Assembly: GCF_003994235.2 (NCBI RefSeq) | Contig: NZ_RYFG02000114.1 | Coordinates: 35,592-99,591, forward strand | Direction of reading: 5' to 3' | DNA from: Candidatus Methylobacter oryzae | GTDB taxonomy: Bacteria; Pseudomonadota; Gammaproteobacteria; Methylococcales; Methylomonadaceae | DNA: 64,000 bases | In this document: piece after piece, positions 1-8,265 of the stretch | Numbering within the stretch: the first letter of the stretch is position 1 | Layout of the letters: every line of letters starts with the position of its first letter | Program-made: the position numbers and the translations under genes | Notes under the pieces: generated by a model | What the model saw: only the letters and a program-made list of their open reading frames with translations | What the model was told of the DNA's origin: nothing | The model's database searches: none

Positions 1-780
1 CAACAGAATCGCGGCCAACAACATTTTCAAGACCGGCGCGACAAACATTTTGCGAGCGATGTAATACAAAATGAAGACGTCCTGCTGGTTCGCGAACTTC
101 CTGATATAAGCGCCGATGCCGGTCGAATACATCAGCATTCTTGAAGTACCGAGCTTGTAGTGATCTTTATTCGGGTGGTAAACCTTGATTTCCGGGTTAT
201 AAAACGCCGTGCAGCCGGACCGCAGCAAGCGATATAAAAGCTCAAAACCCTCCGCTCCCGAATATTTGGAACCGATGCCGAAATCGTGGTCCAGGTAAAA
301 TTGTTTCGGGTCGATCTTTTTCCGGTCGAAGAATTGCGTGAACTCAACGCCCATCATTTTGAAACGCGAAAAATACTGCGCGCTATGGCTATTAACGCCG
401 ACGCTAAATCCGCTCGATGAAAAATCGTACGAGCCCGCTACCAGGATGGAAAGGTTCGGCCGCCGTTTAAACTCGCCGACGACTTTTTTCAACACATCCT
501 TATGGTAAGCGCAATCGTCGTCCGGAAACGCTATGATCCTGCCTTTAGCCAAGCCGATGCCGTAATCCCTGGCCCTGGCGTTACCGGTGAAATCCACTTT
601 CACATGCTTCACGTCCAGGCAGCTGTAAGCCGGCTCGACAATCATGTCGATTTTGCCGTCCTTGTTTTGATCGATAATAATCAGCTCAAAATCCCGATAG
701 CTTTGGTATATCAGAGACTTCAGTAAAACCGCCAATTCCCAGTCTCTACCCAATGTTGCTAAAATCAACGAAACCTTCAT
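1..780 (-). CDS. Family 2 glycosyltransferase, C-terminus outside the window
   Basis: The reading frame opens at ATG 780-778 behind a GAGGTG ribosome site and stays open to base 1, so the C-terminal end is missing. The protein starts MKVSLILATLGRDWELAVLL and shows the GT-A nucleotide-binding start (ILATLGR), an acidic turn (IIIDQNKD) and the metal-binding acidic cluster FPDDD near residue 88, all typical of GT2 enzymes that move a sugar from a nucleotide donor to a lipid-linked acceptor at the cytoplasmic membrane. It lies 6 bp downstream of another GT2 gene and is the last visible gene of the leftward exopolysaccharide operon. Donor sugar and linkage cannot be told from sequence. Confidence 0.85.
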   Translation of the reverse strand, partial: MKVSLILATLGRDWELAVLLKSLIYQSYRDFELIIIDQNKDGKIDMIVEPAYSCLDVKHVKVDFTGNARARDYGIGLAKGRIIAFPDDDCAYHKDVLKKVVGEFKRRPNLSILVAGSYDFSSSGFSVGVNSHSAQYFSRFKMMGVEFTQFFDRKKIDPKQFYLDHDFGIGSKYSGAEGFELLYRLLRSGCTAFYNPEIKVYHPNKDHYKLGTSRMLMYSTGIGAYIRKFANQQDVFILYYIARKMFVAPVLKMLLAAILL

Positions 781-786
781 AGTAAA

Positions 787-1569
787 TCACCTCGCCTGAA
801 TACCGGCTTTTGCTTGTAAATAGATCGTTGCTTCGTACCAGGTAAACATCAGCGCAAACTCCAGTCCTGCAACGCCGTCCAAAAATCCGCCCCGAAATAC
901 GAAGTGGTATAAAAAACGGGCAATAATCCTGAGCCACGACCTGCCCAACAAAACGCTTAATCGCCCGCGCGTCGTCATAACCGCGCCTGCTGTCGGTTGA
1001 AGTTGCACTTCCTGCGCGGCTTTACCGATATGTTTATGCATCCATTCGATAATTTCGCCGTGATAAAAATAGTGTTCGTAAGGAATCGCCGAATAGCCGA
1101 TCCGGCAGGCGTTAACGACGGCTTCTCCGTGCCCGGTATGGTTGCGGACAAAGCGGGCCGTTGCTCTACGCACCAGTCTTGGATGGTAAATCGGATAGCC
1201 GGGCGCATAATTAAGGCGTTTGCCGCGAAGATAAAGTATCGACGGCACCATCCATACATCCGTCGAATCGGCATCGGCCATGCCCGATTCAAACCAATCG
1301 TAGAACGCTTGCGGATAGATTTCGTCGGCATCGACGAACAATATCCATCGCGTGTTTATACCGCATTGCCTGATCGCAAAGTTGCGCTGTTCGGCAAAGC
1401 CTGGCCACGGATTCGTATAAATCCTGCAATCCCGGCTCACAGCGATGGCCACCGTGTCGTCGGTGCTGCCCGAATCGACAATCACCACCGGATAGCGCTC
1501 AGGGATAGCAGCCAGACAACCCGGCAGATTGGCTTGCTCGTTTTTGGTCAAAATAACGATGGTTAGCAT
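787..1569 (-). CDS. Family 2 glycosyltransferase (WaaE/KdtX-like)
   Basis: A 260-residue GT-A fold enzyme. The N-terminus has the family signature (IVILTKNEQANLPGCLAAI, then VDSGSTDDTV around residue 32) and the metal-binding motif VDADE near residue 80. The later part carries the HGE segment and a hydrophobic C-terminus seen in WaaE-type glycosyltransferases that modify lipid-bound sugars at the membrane. ATG at 1569-1567. It is followed after 6 bp by a second GT2 gene and preceded by the methyltransferase gene, so it most likely adds a sugar to the exopolysaccharide repeat unit. Specificity is unknown. Confidence 0.85.
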   Translation of the reverse strand: MLTIVILTKNEQANLPGCLAAIPERYPVVIVDSGSTDDTVAIAVSRDCRIYTNPWPGFAEQRNFAIRQCGINTRWILFVDADEIYPQAFYDWFESGMADADSTDVWMVPSILYLRGKRLNYAPGYPIYHPRLVRRATARFVRNHTGHGEAVVNACRIGYSAIPYEHYFYHGEIIEWMHKHIGKAAQEVQLQPTAGAVMTTRGRLSVLLGRSWLRIIARFLYHFVFRGGFLDGVAGLEFALMFTWYEATIYLQAKAGIQAR

Positions 1570-1616
1570 GGATAACTTCTTCTTAACTTTGTGATTTGGG
1601 GGTGAGGTTCAAGATT

Positions 1617-1650
1617 CAAGGTCCAAGGTCCAAGGTCCAAGGTCCAAGGT
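1617..1650. repeat. Short tandem repeat, about five CAAGGTC units
   Basis: Seven-base unit CAAGGTC repeated four times plus a partial fifth copy between two genes of the exopolysaccharide operon. The flanks (1651-1690) hold further CACCTTG segments that could pair with it. Such a track is prone to slippage, but it lies outside any coding sequence. Confidence 0.85.
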
Positions 1651-1691
1651 ATTTTGTCCTTTCACCTTGCCCCTTTCACCTTGTACCTAAA

Positions 1692-2642
1692 TCATTTCTT
1701 AATCGCATATAAATTGATATAAATGCCCAACCCGAAATAATTCATCAACTTAGCAAACGGCCCCTGTAGAACCCGTGTCAAACCGTCGATAATCGCCGCC
1801 GTTCTGCCTTTCAACTTTAGCCGCCTGGATAACGCATTGAACGGCACGCGGGTGATTTGCTCGACCTTAACGACGCGGAAGCCGTTCCTCTCCACCAAGG
1901 CTTTGAGCCCATTCTCGGTAAAATAATTGACATGCTCCGGCACCCATAAACACGCATTGTCCTTCGTGCCCAACAGCTTGACTAAAAACGAGCTGTAATT
2001 AGGCACAGCGCAAGCCAGAACGCCGCCCGACGCCAACAGCATTGCTACTTTTTTTATCGCATGATCCGGTTCAAGCAGATGCTCCAGCACCTGCGACATC
2101 ATCACCACGCCGAACTGCCCCGGCGGTTGCGGCTGGTAATTCTCGAACATCACCGGCAACGGCTCGTCGCCGTTCAATTTTTTGAACACTTCGTTTTCAT
2201 ATTGGCCGGGATTGATGCTGACGGTCCGGTAGCCCAAATTTCTAAGCGCCCGCGTGTAAAAGCCAAAGCCCGAACCAATATCGAGAGCCCTGTCGTTACC
2301 CGAGCTGTTTAATAAATCGGCTTGATCGCTCATCCGTTCCGCATCGACCGTGCAATTAGGAAACTCTTTCTCTCTGGCCATGACTTCCGCCAAGGTTATT
2401 TCTTGCGTCAGTGCCTGGCCTGAGTATTGATAAATGGATTGCAGCCATTTCACATGCGGCGGCCGGTTTAAGAAGCCGGTACCGCAACATTCGCAACGAT
2501 AAATATGAAACTCCTTGTGGCTGGTGCCTTCCGTATACTGGAAATGTTTCTGGCGCCAATACCTTATTTTCTGGCCGCCACACGCCACACATTCCCGCAA
2601 AATATCGCCATAAACTTCCGAAGCTGCCGGTGCATACGCCAT
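1692..2642 (-). CDS. Class I SAM-dependent methyltransferase with N-terminal zinc-ribbon-like segment
   Basis: A 316-residue protein. The start is taken at ATG 2642-2640 (MAYAPAAS), which has AAGGAG seven bases upstream, rather than the in-frame TTG at 2657. The N-terminus contains two CxxC pairs (CVACG and CECCG) about 30 residues apart, as in sugar or lipid methyltransferases with a zinc-binding head. The Rossmann methyltransferase signature follows (ALDIGSGFGFYTRAL near residue 117) with MSQVLEHL later, a Methyltransf_23-type layout. In the exopolysaccharide operon it probably methylates a sugar or caps a glycan; the acceptor is unknown. Confidence 0.85.
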   Translation of the reverse strand: MAYAPAASEVYGDILRECVACGGQKIRYWRQKHFQYTEGTSHKEFHIYRCECCGTGFLNRPPHVKWLQSIYQYSGQALTQEITLAEVMAREKEFPNCTVDAERMSDQADLLNSSGNDRALDIGSGFGFYTRALRNLGYRTVSINPGQYENEVFKKLNGDEPLPVMFENYQPQPPGQFGVVMMSQVLEHLLEPDHAIKKVAMLLASGGVLACAVPNYSSFLVKLLGTKDNACLWVPEHVNYFTENGLKALVERNGFRVVKVEQITRVPFNALSRRLKLKGRTAAIIDGLTRVLQGPFAKLMNYFGLGIYINLYAIKK

Positions 2643-2739
2643 AATTTTCTCCTTCAATGCTTACTTGATAATCTGTTGACTGTAATAAGTCGGTTTAAAA
2701 AATCTTTTGTTACATACATTTCAAAGTAGAACGGAGCCC

Positions 2740-2985
2740 ATCCCCTATGCCGCGCCGAGCACCGGAGCTTTTGCCGAGAATAGCCCGTAGGGGTGCGGCA
2801 GGGATGCCGCACGTCGGCAGAGGGGCAGGAGCCCCTTCTGCTGACCCTCGGCAAAAGCGAGGAGCGCAGGAAGCAAGCGGCATGGGGCCGCCTTTCTTTT
2901 GGATACTTTTCTTTGGCGGAGCAAAGAAAAGTATCTCGCCTTCGGGGGCGAGACCCCGATTCAAATAATCCGTCGCGTGAGCGAC
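2740..2985. repeat. Dispersed repeat, long family, copy A (gap 2643-3076)
   Basis: The 430-bp gap holds one copy of a roughly 130-240 bp repeat. Recognisable parts are CCGAGCACCGGAG with TTTTGCCGAGAAT, a TTTCTTTTGGATACTTTTC block and the end CTCGCCTTCGGGGGCGAGAC followed by CGTCGCGTGAGCGACTC. Copies B and C lie near 57826-58030 and 61537-61674. The GCGTGAGCGACTC part and the CTCGCC/GGCGAG part are inverted-repeat-like, so it resembles a REP/MITE-type element. No gene is supported here. Confidence 0.8.
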
Positions 2986-3076
2986 TCTAAATAATAGAAA
3001 TCCAAATAACTAAGCAGCAAAAGGTACGCAGAGCGTACCCTACCTTCTGCGCCTAAAAACAAGAGCAACATACCGT

Positions 3077-4402
3077 TCAAACCGTAACCCTCGACTCCGA
3101 CGCTTCCCGATCGGGCTGGTCTATTTCAACCGGTTCATCAATATCGATATTCCGCCAAGGCTTCGCCAACATCGCCAAAACCAGCGCCTCAACGCCAAAA
3201 TAAACCGGATTGGCCATCGCCGCGCCGAGCAATCCGAAATGCATCACCATCAACGGGATACTGACAGCCGCCGTCACCGCCCCGCAGACGCGCCCCAGCA
3301 ACAACACCCGTGTCCGTTTGGCGGCCAGCAACGGTTGCGCGACGACGGTTCCCAACGCATGCAGCGCACAGCCAATCGCAATGGCCGGCATCAGCTCAAT
3401 CGCCGAATGATAGGATTTAGCCAACACCATAGCCGCCACCCAATCCTTCATAAGCAACACCAGCACCACGCCGGCAACGCCCAACGCAACAACGCTGCCT
3501 ATCCATAGCCATAAAATCCTGAATCCTTCCTTAGCCCGGTATTCGGCATAATGCTGAAAGTAAACCGGCTGGAAGGTCCGCAATAAAATCATCGCGCTAC
3601 GGTTAAACGCCTCGTTGACGATCGTGTAAGTCGCCGCATATAAACCCACCTCCGCGGCCGACATTAAATAGCCGATCACGTAGCGGTCGCCCATGCCGTT
3701 CAGCCAAAATATCAATTCCATCGGGATCAGCGGCAACGCATAAGCCCAGACATCGGCGCCGAAATGACGGGTGACGATGGAACGCTTGCTGTCGGGTTTC
3801 GCGCTCAATGCTAACGACCAAAACGTATTCGAGAGCACGCTTGCAACGATGTAACCCAACAGCACCCACTCCGCCTTTTGCCCGCCCCACACCACCAACG
3901 CAATCGCCAACGCTGGCCGTAAAATGCTGTCGCCGGTCTGCCACAGGCTTGCACCGCGCTGCTTACGCTGGCCGATCAGTAACTGAATGCCCAATTCACG
4001 CCGAACGGTGACCATCAACAGTGCGCCGGCCAACATGAACAGCCAAAAATCGCTGCCTGAAAAATAGCTGTACAGGCCGCCGCCCAATACCAGCAAAACT
4101 ATCGCGACCGCCGTGAAACGGACGGCCAGCCTTGCCACCACGGCATATAAAGCGGCTTGCTCGCCTTTGTTCAGGCATTCCGGCACTATCCTCATGCCCG
4201 CGCAAATAAACGGATAGGAAAACAGCGTAACGCCGAGCGCAACGAAACCATTCAGTAACGCAACTTGTCCGTATATGTCCGGTGTGACCAGCTCGGTCAG
4301 GATTCGCGTACCGGCCAGCAATGCGCAAGCCGAAGCCGCTTGTCCAAACAGCGCCCAAAACGCATCGCCGAATAATCGTTTTTCTTTTAATGGTCCGGTC
4401 AT
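3077..4402 (-). CDS. Polysaccharide flippase-like membrane protein (Wzx/MATE-type)
   Basis: A 441-residue, highly hydrophobic protein with about 12-14 predicted transmembrane stretches spread evenly. Its N-terminus (LFGDAFWALFGQAASACALLAGTRI) matches the start of polysaccharide transporters (PF01943/PF13440 type), which flip undecaprenyl-linked repeat units to the outer leaflet. Position between the Wzy-like and methyltransferase genes fits. ATG at 4402-4400. The C-terminal tail is acidic and cytoplasmic. Confident as a flippase-family protein, less so on the substrate. Confidence 0.8.
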   Translation of the reverse strand: MTGPLKEKRLFGDAFWALFGQAASACALLAGTRILTELVTPDIYGQVALLNGFVALGVTLFSYPFICAGMRIVPECLNKGEQAALYAVVARLAVRFTAVAIVLLVLGGGLYSYFSGSDFWLFMLAGALLMVTVRRELGIQLLIGQRKQRGASLWQTGDSILRPALAIALVVWGGQKAEWVLLGYIVASVLSNTFWSLALSAKPDSKRSIVTRHFGADVWAYALPLIPMELIFWLNGMGDRYVIGYLMSAAEVGLYAATYTIVNEAFNRSAMILLRTFQPVYFQHYAEYRAKEGFRILWLWIGSVVALGVAGVVLVLLMKDWVAAMVLAKSYHSAIELMPAIAIGCALHALGTVVAQPLLAAKRTRVLLLGRVCGAVTAAVSIPLMVMHFGLLGAAMANPVYFGVEALVLAMLAKPWRNIDIDEPVEIDQPDREASESRVTV

Positions 4403-4425
4403 AGGCTTCTCAATCAGTCTGCATT

Positions 4426-4458
4426 AGACCTTCCAGGTTTTCAAAACCTGGAAGGTCT
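4426..4458. repeat. 33-bp perfect palindrome, copy 1 of 6
   Basis: Perfect inverted repeat, 16-base arms (AGACCTTCCAGGTTTT and its complement) around one C. Other copies: 22870-22902, 23981-24013, 43854-43886, 47955-47987, 50244-50276. This copy overlaps the 3' end of the Wzy-like gene and supplies its last codons and stop. Confidence 0.95.
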
Positions 4459-5670
4459 GAATATCGGCAATGGGGATGCTTCCCGCTGCAAGCCCGTCCC
4501 CAACACCATGCCCCACAAATACATCAGCATCGCGTTCTGCGGAAAATACTCCCACATGTTGAACGTCAATCCGGCAACGAAGATGAACATCACGACCACG
4601 CCTTTGTTCCGATGAATAGACGTTCGCGTCGTCATCCATAAAAACAGCAGATACGCCAGCAAGCCGATCAATCCGTAACCGTTCAACAGGAATAAATACA
4701 GGCTGTCCGAATCGAATTGCCCCGGAAAATGTTCGGCGCCGTAAAGAATGTTGATCGTGTTCGAACTTAGCCCCAAACCCCAGCCAAACAGCACGTCCGC
4801 CGGTCCATGCACTTGCTCCGAAAACACCCGCTGCCATAAAGCGATACGGCCGTCTTCGGTAGGATCGGCATCGTTGCGCCCGCTAAGCAAAGGACTGGAC
4901 GCCAGCACCAGCGCGCCGACCGCCAATACCGGCGCGGGCATCACCAGCGCCCAGCGGTCGCGCGGGCGAAGCCGCGCATAAACCTGGAAATACACGACCA
5001 ACAACGCGCTGATGAACGCGGTCCGCGAACCGCTCAGCAAAGCCAGGAATACGCTGACCGCGACCCACTTGCCCATCGCCGGAACCAACGAGAACAACAA
5101 CGCGCAAGTCGCCATCGTCGCGCCGAACAAGTTCGGGCTGACAAAAGTCCCGAATGGCCGGCCGCCGCCCAAAAACGACACGCCGAACAACGGCGGCGCC
5201 CACAAGGCCTGGGCTATCGCCAGCACCGCCTGCACGGCAATGTAATAACGAAGATAATGCGCAAAGCGGTTGAGAATATAGTCGCCGGCACCCAAGCGGC
5301 TGGTCACGAAGCCGATTAACGCCAGCGGCAGGTATTCGAACACGCGCAGCCCGGCCATCGGCACGACGAACGGCAAGTCCAGGTACAACGCGTAGCCGAC
5401 CTCGAACAATACATAGGTTGCAACAGCGCCCAAAAAAGCCAATACCCTGCTGGACAAGGCCCCGTTGCGCAAGCGCGGCTCGAAAAACGCATACGCGACC
5501 AGCACCAACAACATCAACTCGCGAAGAATACGCAAACCGAAATCCTGCTCGCCGTAGACCTCCTTCACGCCTGTCCAGGCCGACTCGACCTGCGGCAACG
5601 AAGCCAGCGTCGACGCGCCGACCAACGCGAACAACAGCATCGGCAAGTCTTTTTCGAAGCGCAATATCAT
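4441..5670 (-). CDS. O-antigen polymerase/ligase-like membrane protein (Wzy_C family)
   Basis: A 409-residue protein with about ten transmembrane stretches and the large periplasmic loop usual in Wzy/WaaL proteins (PF04932). The segment GTFVSPNLFGATMA followed by LLSGSRTAF near residues 165-220 is the typical conserved stretch. It would polymerise or ligate lipid-linked repeat units in the periplasm. The ATG at 5670 begins one base after the stop codon of the Wzc-like gene, so the two are translationally coupled. The C-terminus (FRPSRF) is encoded by a dispersed palindrome, which suggests the original end was replaced by the repeat. Confidence 0.8.
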   Translation of the reverse strand: MILRFEKDLPMLLFALVGASTLASLPQVESAWTGVKEVYGEQDFGLRILRELMLLVLVAYAFFEPRLRNGALSSRVLAFLGAVATYVLFEVGYALYLDLPFVVPMAGLRVFEYLPLALIGFVTSRLGAGDYILNRFAHYLRYYIAVQAVLAIAQALWAPPLFGVSFLGGGRPFGTFVSPNLFGATMATCALLFSLVPAMGKWVAVSVFLALLSGSRTAFISALLVVYFQVYARLRPRDRWALVMPAPVLAVGALVLASSPLLSGRNDADPTEDGRIALWQRVFSEQVHGPADVLFGWGLGLSSNTINILYGAEHFPGQFDSDSLYLFLLNGYGLIGLLAYLLFLWMTTRTSIHRNKGVVVMFIFVAGLTFNMWEYFPQNAMLMYLWGMVLGTGLQREASPLPIFRPSRF

Positions 5671-5671
5671 C

Positions 5672-8065
5672 TTAGGCCTGCACCTTGTCGTCCGAGTCGT
5701 CGATAACTTCCGAATCGATCAGGTAGTCGCCGCGGTCCTGGCGCTTACCCAGCCAGTCGCCGACGGCCTGGTAACCGGCCGTGAATAGCGACGGGTTCTT
5801 GGCTTCCATATCGGGACGGTTGTAGGCGTAACCGTAATAAGGGTAGTAAGACGAGCCTTCCTTCATATCGTTGATAATAAAGCCGTTCGGTTTGACGCCG
5901 ACCTGCTGGAAACGCCTGAAACTGACTTCCAATTCCTGCGCGGTATAGCGGCCTTCCTTGACGACCAGGAAAGTCGCGTCGGCATGCTTGCCGATGATCG
6001 CGGCGTCCGTCGCGCCCAAAATCGGCGGCGAATCGATCACGATGTGGTTATAAAAACTCTTCAATTGCTCAAGCGTCTCGTCCAGATGCCCCAGCACCAG
6101 CAACTCCGCCGGATTCAGCGCCATGCTGCCGCGCGGTATCAAGTCCACGCCGACCTCGGGCAGGCTGATAATCACCTCGCCGAGCGTCGCCGTTCCTGAC
6201 AGCAAGTCGGAAAGCCCCGGTTGCTTGTCGATAAAGAACGTTTCATGCAAGCGGCCGTTGCGCATGTCGGCGTCGATGACCAGCACGCGTTTTTTGATGC
6301 TCGCCAACAATGCGGACAGATTCGTGCTGACAAAAGACTTGCCCATGCCCGGCGCCGGACTGCTGACCATGATGACCTGGCTCGCGTCACTAGCCAGCGT
6401 CGCTTCCAAAGTCGTGCGCAGACCTCGCAACGATTCCACCGAAATATCGAGCGGGTCCTGGCTGACCAAAATGCCTGGTTCGCGATCCTTGCCCTGATCC
6501 ATCAGGCGCGCCAGGCGGCGCTGTTTTTTACTATGCGGAATCGCGGCATAAAGCGGCAAGCCCACCTGGTATTCCAGCAAGGCCGGATAATTATCGTGGC
6601 GTTGCAACGAATGTCTCATGAACACCAGCGCCGAGCCCGCACTCAAACCCAGCAGCGTGGCAATCGCCAGCAACAGGCCCGGCTTAGGCCAATACGGTTT
6701 TTCCGGAACCACCGCGAAATCGACAATCCGTGAATTGCCCAGCGAACCGGCCGCGGCAATGCGCTGTTCCTGGGCGCTGTTCAACAATGACGTGTAAAGC
6801 TCGGTGTTGACCTGCACATCCCGCGATAAGCTGACGACGTTTTGCTGAGTGCGCGGTAAATCCTTAATTCGTTTCTCCAGGCCCGCCAGCTTTTGTTCGA
6901 CGCGCTTGATTTGCGCCTTGGTTGCGATCATGTCCGGATGGGCGGCTTCCAAATGCTGGTTTTGCTCTTCGAATTTTTGCTTCAGTTGGATGCCCAAAGT
7001 CTCCATTTCGGCAGCCTGTTTCATCAGTATCTCGGCCTCGGCGGATATGTCGACCGCGCCGTGCTGCTGCCGGTAAGCGCTCAAGCCTTGCTCGGCTTTT
7101 TCCAGGCGGTCCTTCACCACCGGCAACTGGCTTTCCAAAAAGCCCAACTTTTGCGAGGCTTCCGCTGACTCCCAATTGACGGTCGCATTCACATAAATCG
7201 TCGCAATGTCGTTGACCGATTTAGCCAGTTGCTCCGGATCGCGGCCTTTCAGTTCGACGCTCAAAATATCCGTATCTTTCGATACTTCTTTGACCGCAAA
7301 CGCTTTTTGCAGGATTTCTATCGCGGCCAGCGAGGTTTTCCTGACCAGTTCAAAATGAGTACCCGGATGCGCCTGAAGTTCGGCAAGCTTAATCACGGCC
7401 GGCATCGCTTCGCCCATATCGGCGCTCAACGTATCGCCTACCTGCCCTTCGGCCAGGACTTGATCTTTTGGTCCAAGCAAACGGAAGCGTCCTTGTTCCA
7501 ACGCGATCAGCGTAAAGGCTTTGCCGAGGTAACGGTCCGGCACAGTGAAAGTAGCGACTTTCAATTTTTCGCCGCCCCAGGCCCAGCGGCTGAAACCCCA
7601 CCAGGCGCCGGCGATACCGTCATGGACATCGTGCCGTCTGGCCAGCGTCTCGCCAATCAGCGGAAAATAATACGGCGAAGCCTCAACCGTCAGATTCAGG
7701 TCGTCCACGACCTTGCCGAGCACCGAACGCGAGCGGAGTATTTCCACTTCGCGCTGAGCCCGGGGATTATCGGCTTCGGTCGAAGCGCCGTTCGCCTCGT
7801 TACGTAGCGGAGCGGCCAGCAGCGCCTTGTTCTTGTCGATCCGCAGCAGCGCGTCGGCCTTGTAAGTGCGCGGCGCCAGCACCAGATAAGCCGTAGTCAG
7901 CAGCAGCACAACCGCCAGCACGGTTAGAATGATCTTCTTGCCTTCGATCAACAGATCGACGTAATCCCGAATACTGACGCCGTGTTCCTCAACCCTGGAC
8001 AAATTCGGCGGCGGGAGCTGTATAGTAGCTTCATTCTGTGAATACATAGTTTTCGCTATTCCCAT
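5672..8065 (-). CDS. Wzc-like polysaccharide co-polymerase with tyrosine autokinase domain
   Basis: A 797-residue inner-membrane protein. In order: Wzz domain with a first transmembrane helix near residues 39-60, a long coiled-coil periplasmic region, a Pro-rich segment (PEKPYWPKPG) before a second helix near 458-480, then a cytoplasmic BY-kinase domain with Walker A (SPAPGMGKS near 566), Walker A' (VLVIDADMRNG near 593) and Walker B (HIVIDSPP near 674). A Tyr cluster (YYPYYGYAY near 740-750) is the autophosphorylation site of this family. It controls chain length and export together with the Wza-like protein. A second possible start is MYSQNE at 8047; neither start has a strong ribosome site. 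Confidence 0.92.
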   Translation of the reverse strand: MGIAKTMYSQNEATIQLPPPNLSRVEEHGVSIRDYVDLLIEGKKIILTVLAVVLLLTTAYLVLAPRTYKADALLRIDKNKALLAAPLRNEANGASTEADNPRAQREVEILRSRSVLGKVVDDLNLTVEASPYYFPLIGETLARRHDVHDGIAGAWWGFSRWAWGGEKLKVATFTVPDRYLGKAFTLIALEQGRFRLLGPKDQVLAEGQVGDTLSADMGEAMPAVIKLAELQAHPGTHFELVRKTSLAAIEILQKAFAVKEVSKDTDILSVELKGRDPEQLAKSVNDIATIYVNATVNWESAEASQKLGFLESQLPVVKDRLEKAEQGLSAYRQQHGAVDISAEAEILMKQAAEMETLGIQLKQKFEEQNQHLEAAHPDMIATKAQIKRVEQKLAGLEKRIKDLPRTQQNVVSLSRDVQVNTELYTSLLNSAQEQRIAAAGSLGNSRIVDFAVVPEKPYWPKPGLLLAIATLLGLSAGSALVFMRHSLQRHDNYPALLEYQVGLPLYAAIPHSKKQRRLARLMDQGKDREPGILVSQDPLDISVESLRGLRTTLEATLASDASQVIMVSSPAPGMGKSFVSTNLSALLASIKKRVLVIDADMRNGRLHETFFIDKQPGLSDLLSGTATLGEVIISLPEVGVDLIPRGSMALNPAELLVLGHLDETLEQLKSFYNHIVIDSPPILGATDAAIIGKHADATFLVVKEGRYTAQELEVSFRRFQQVGVKPNGFIINDMKEGSSYYPYYGYAYNRPDMEAKNPSLFTAGYQAVGDWLGKRQDRGDYLIDSEVIDDSDDKVQA

Positions 8066-8110
8066 TATGTGAAAAGAAAAGTGATTGAGGTGAAATCAGC
8101 GCATCCCAAT

Positions 8111-8223
8111 AGAACACGGATGACACGGATTAAACGGATCATCACGGATTTAAAAAGCGTGAACAAACTGGATTCGAACTAAAAATCCGTGTAAATCCGT
8201 CCTATCCGTGTCATCAGTGTTCC
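8111..8223. repeat. CACGGAT-family inverted repeat between the Wza-like and Wzc-like genes
   Basis: Left arm carries repeated CACGGAT units (GAACACGGATGACACGGAT) and the right arm their complement (ATCCGTGTCATCAGTGTTC), with about 30 bp between. The RNA could fold into one long hairpin inside the exopolysaccharide transcript. Related copies at 42475-42602, 51981-52020 (left arm only), 52641-52738 and 59421-59697. Confidence 0.85.
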
Positions 8224-8265
8224 ATTTCTCTACGTGCTGAATAGTTCTTAACCTTTAACTTTCGA

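Noticed and set aside
997..1566. 189-codon plus-strand frame opposite the GT2 gene.
   Set aside because: Antisense to a clear glycosyltransferase; no family pattern or ribosome site.
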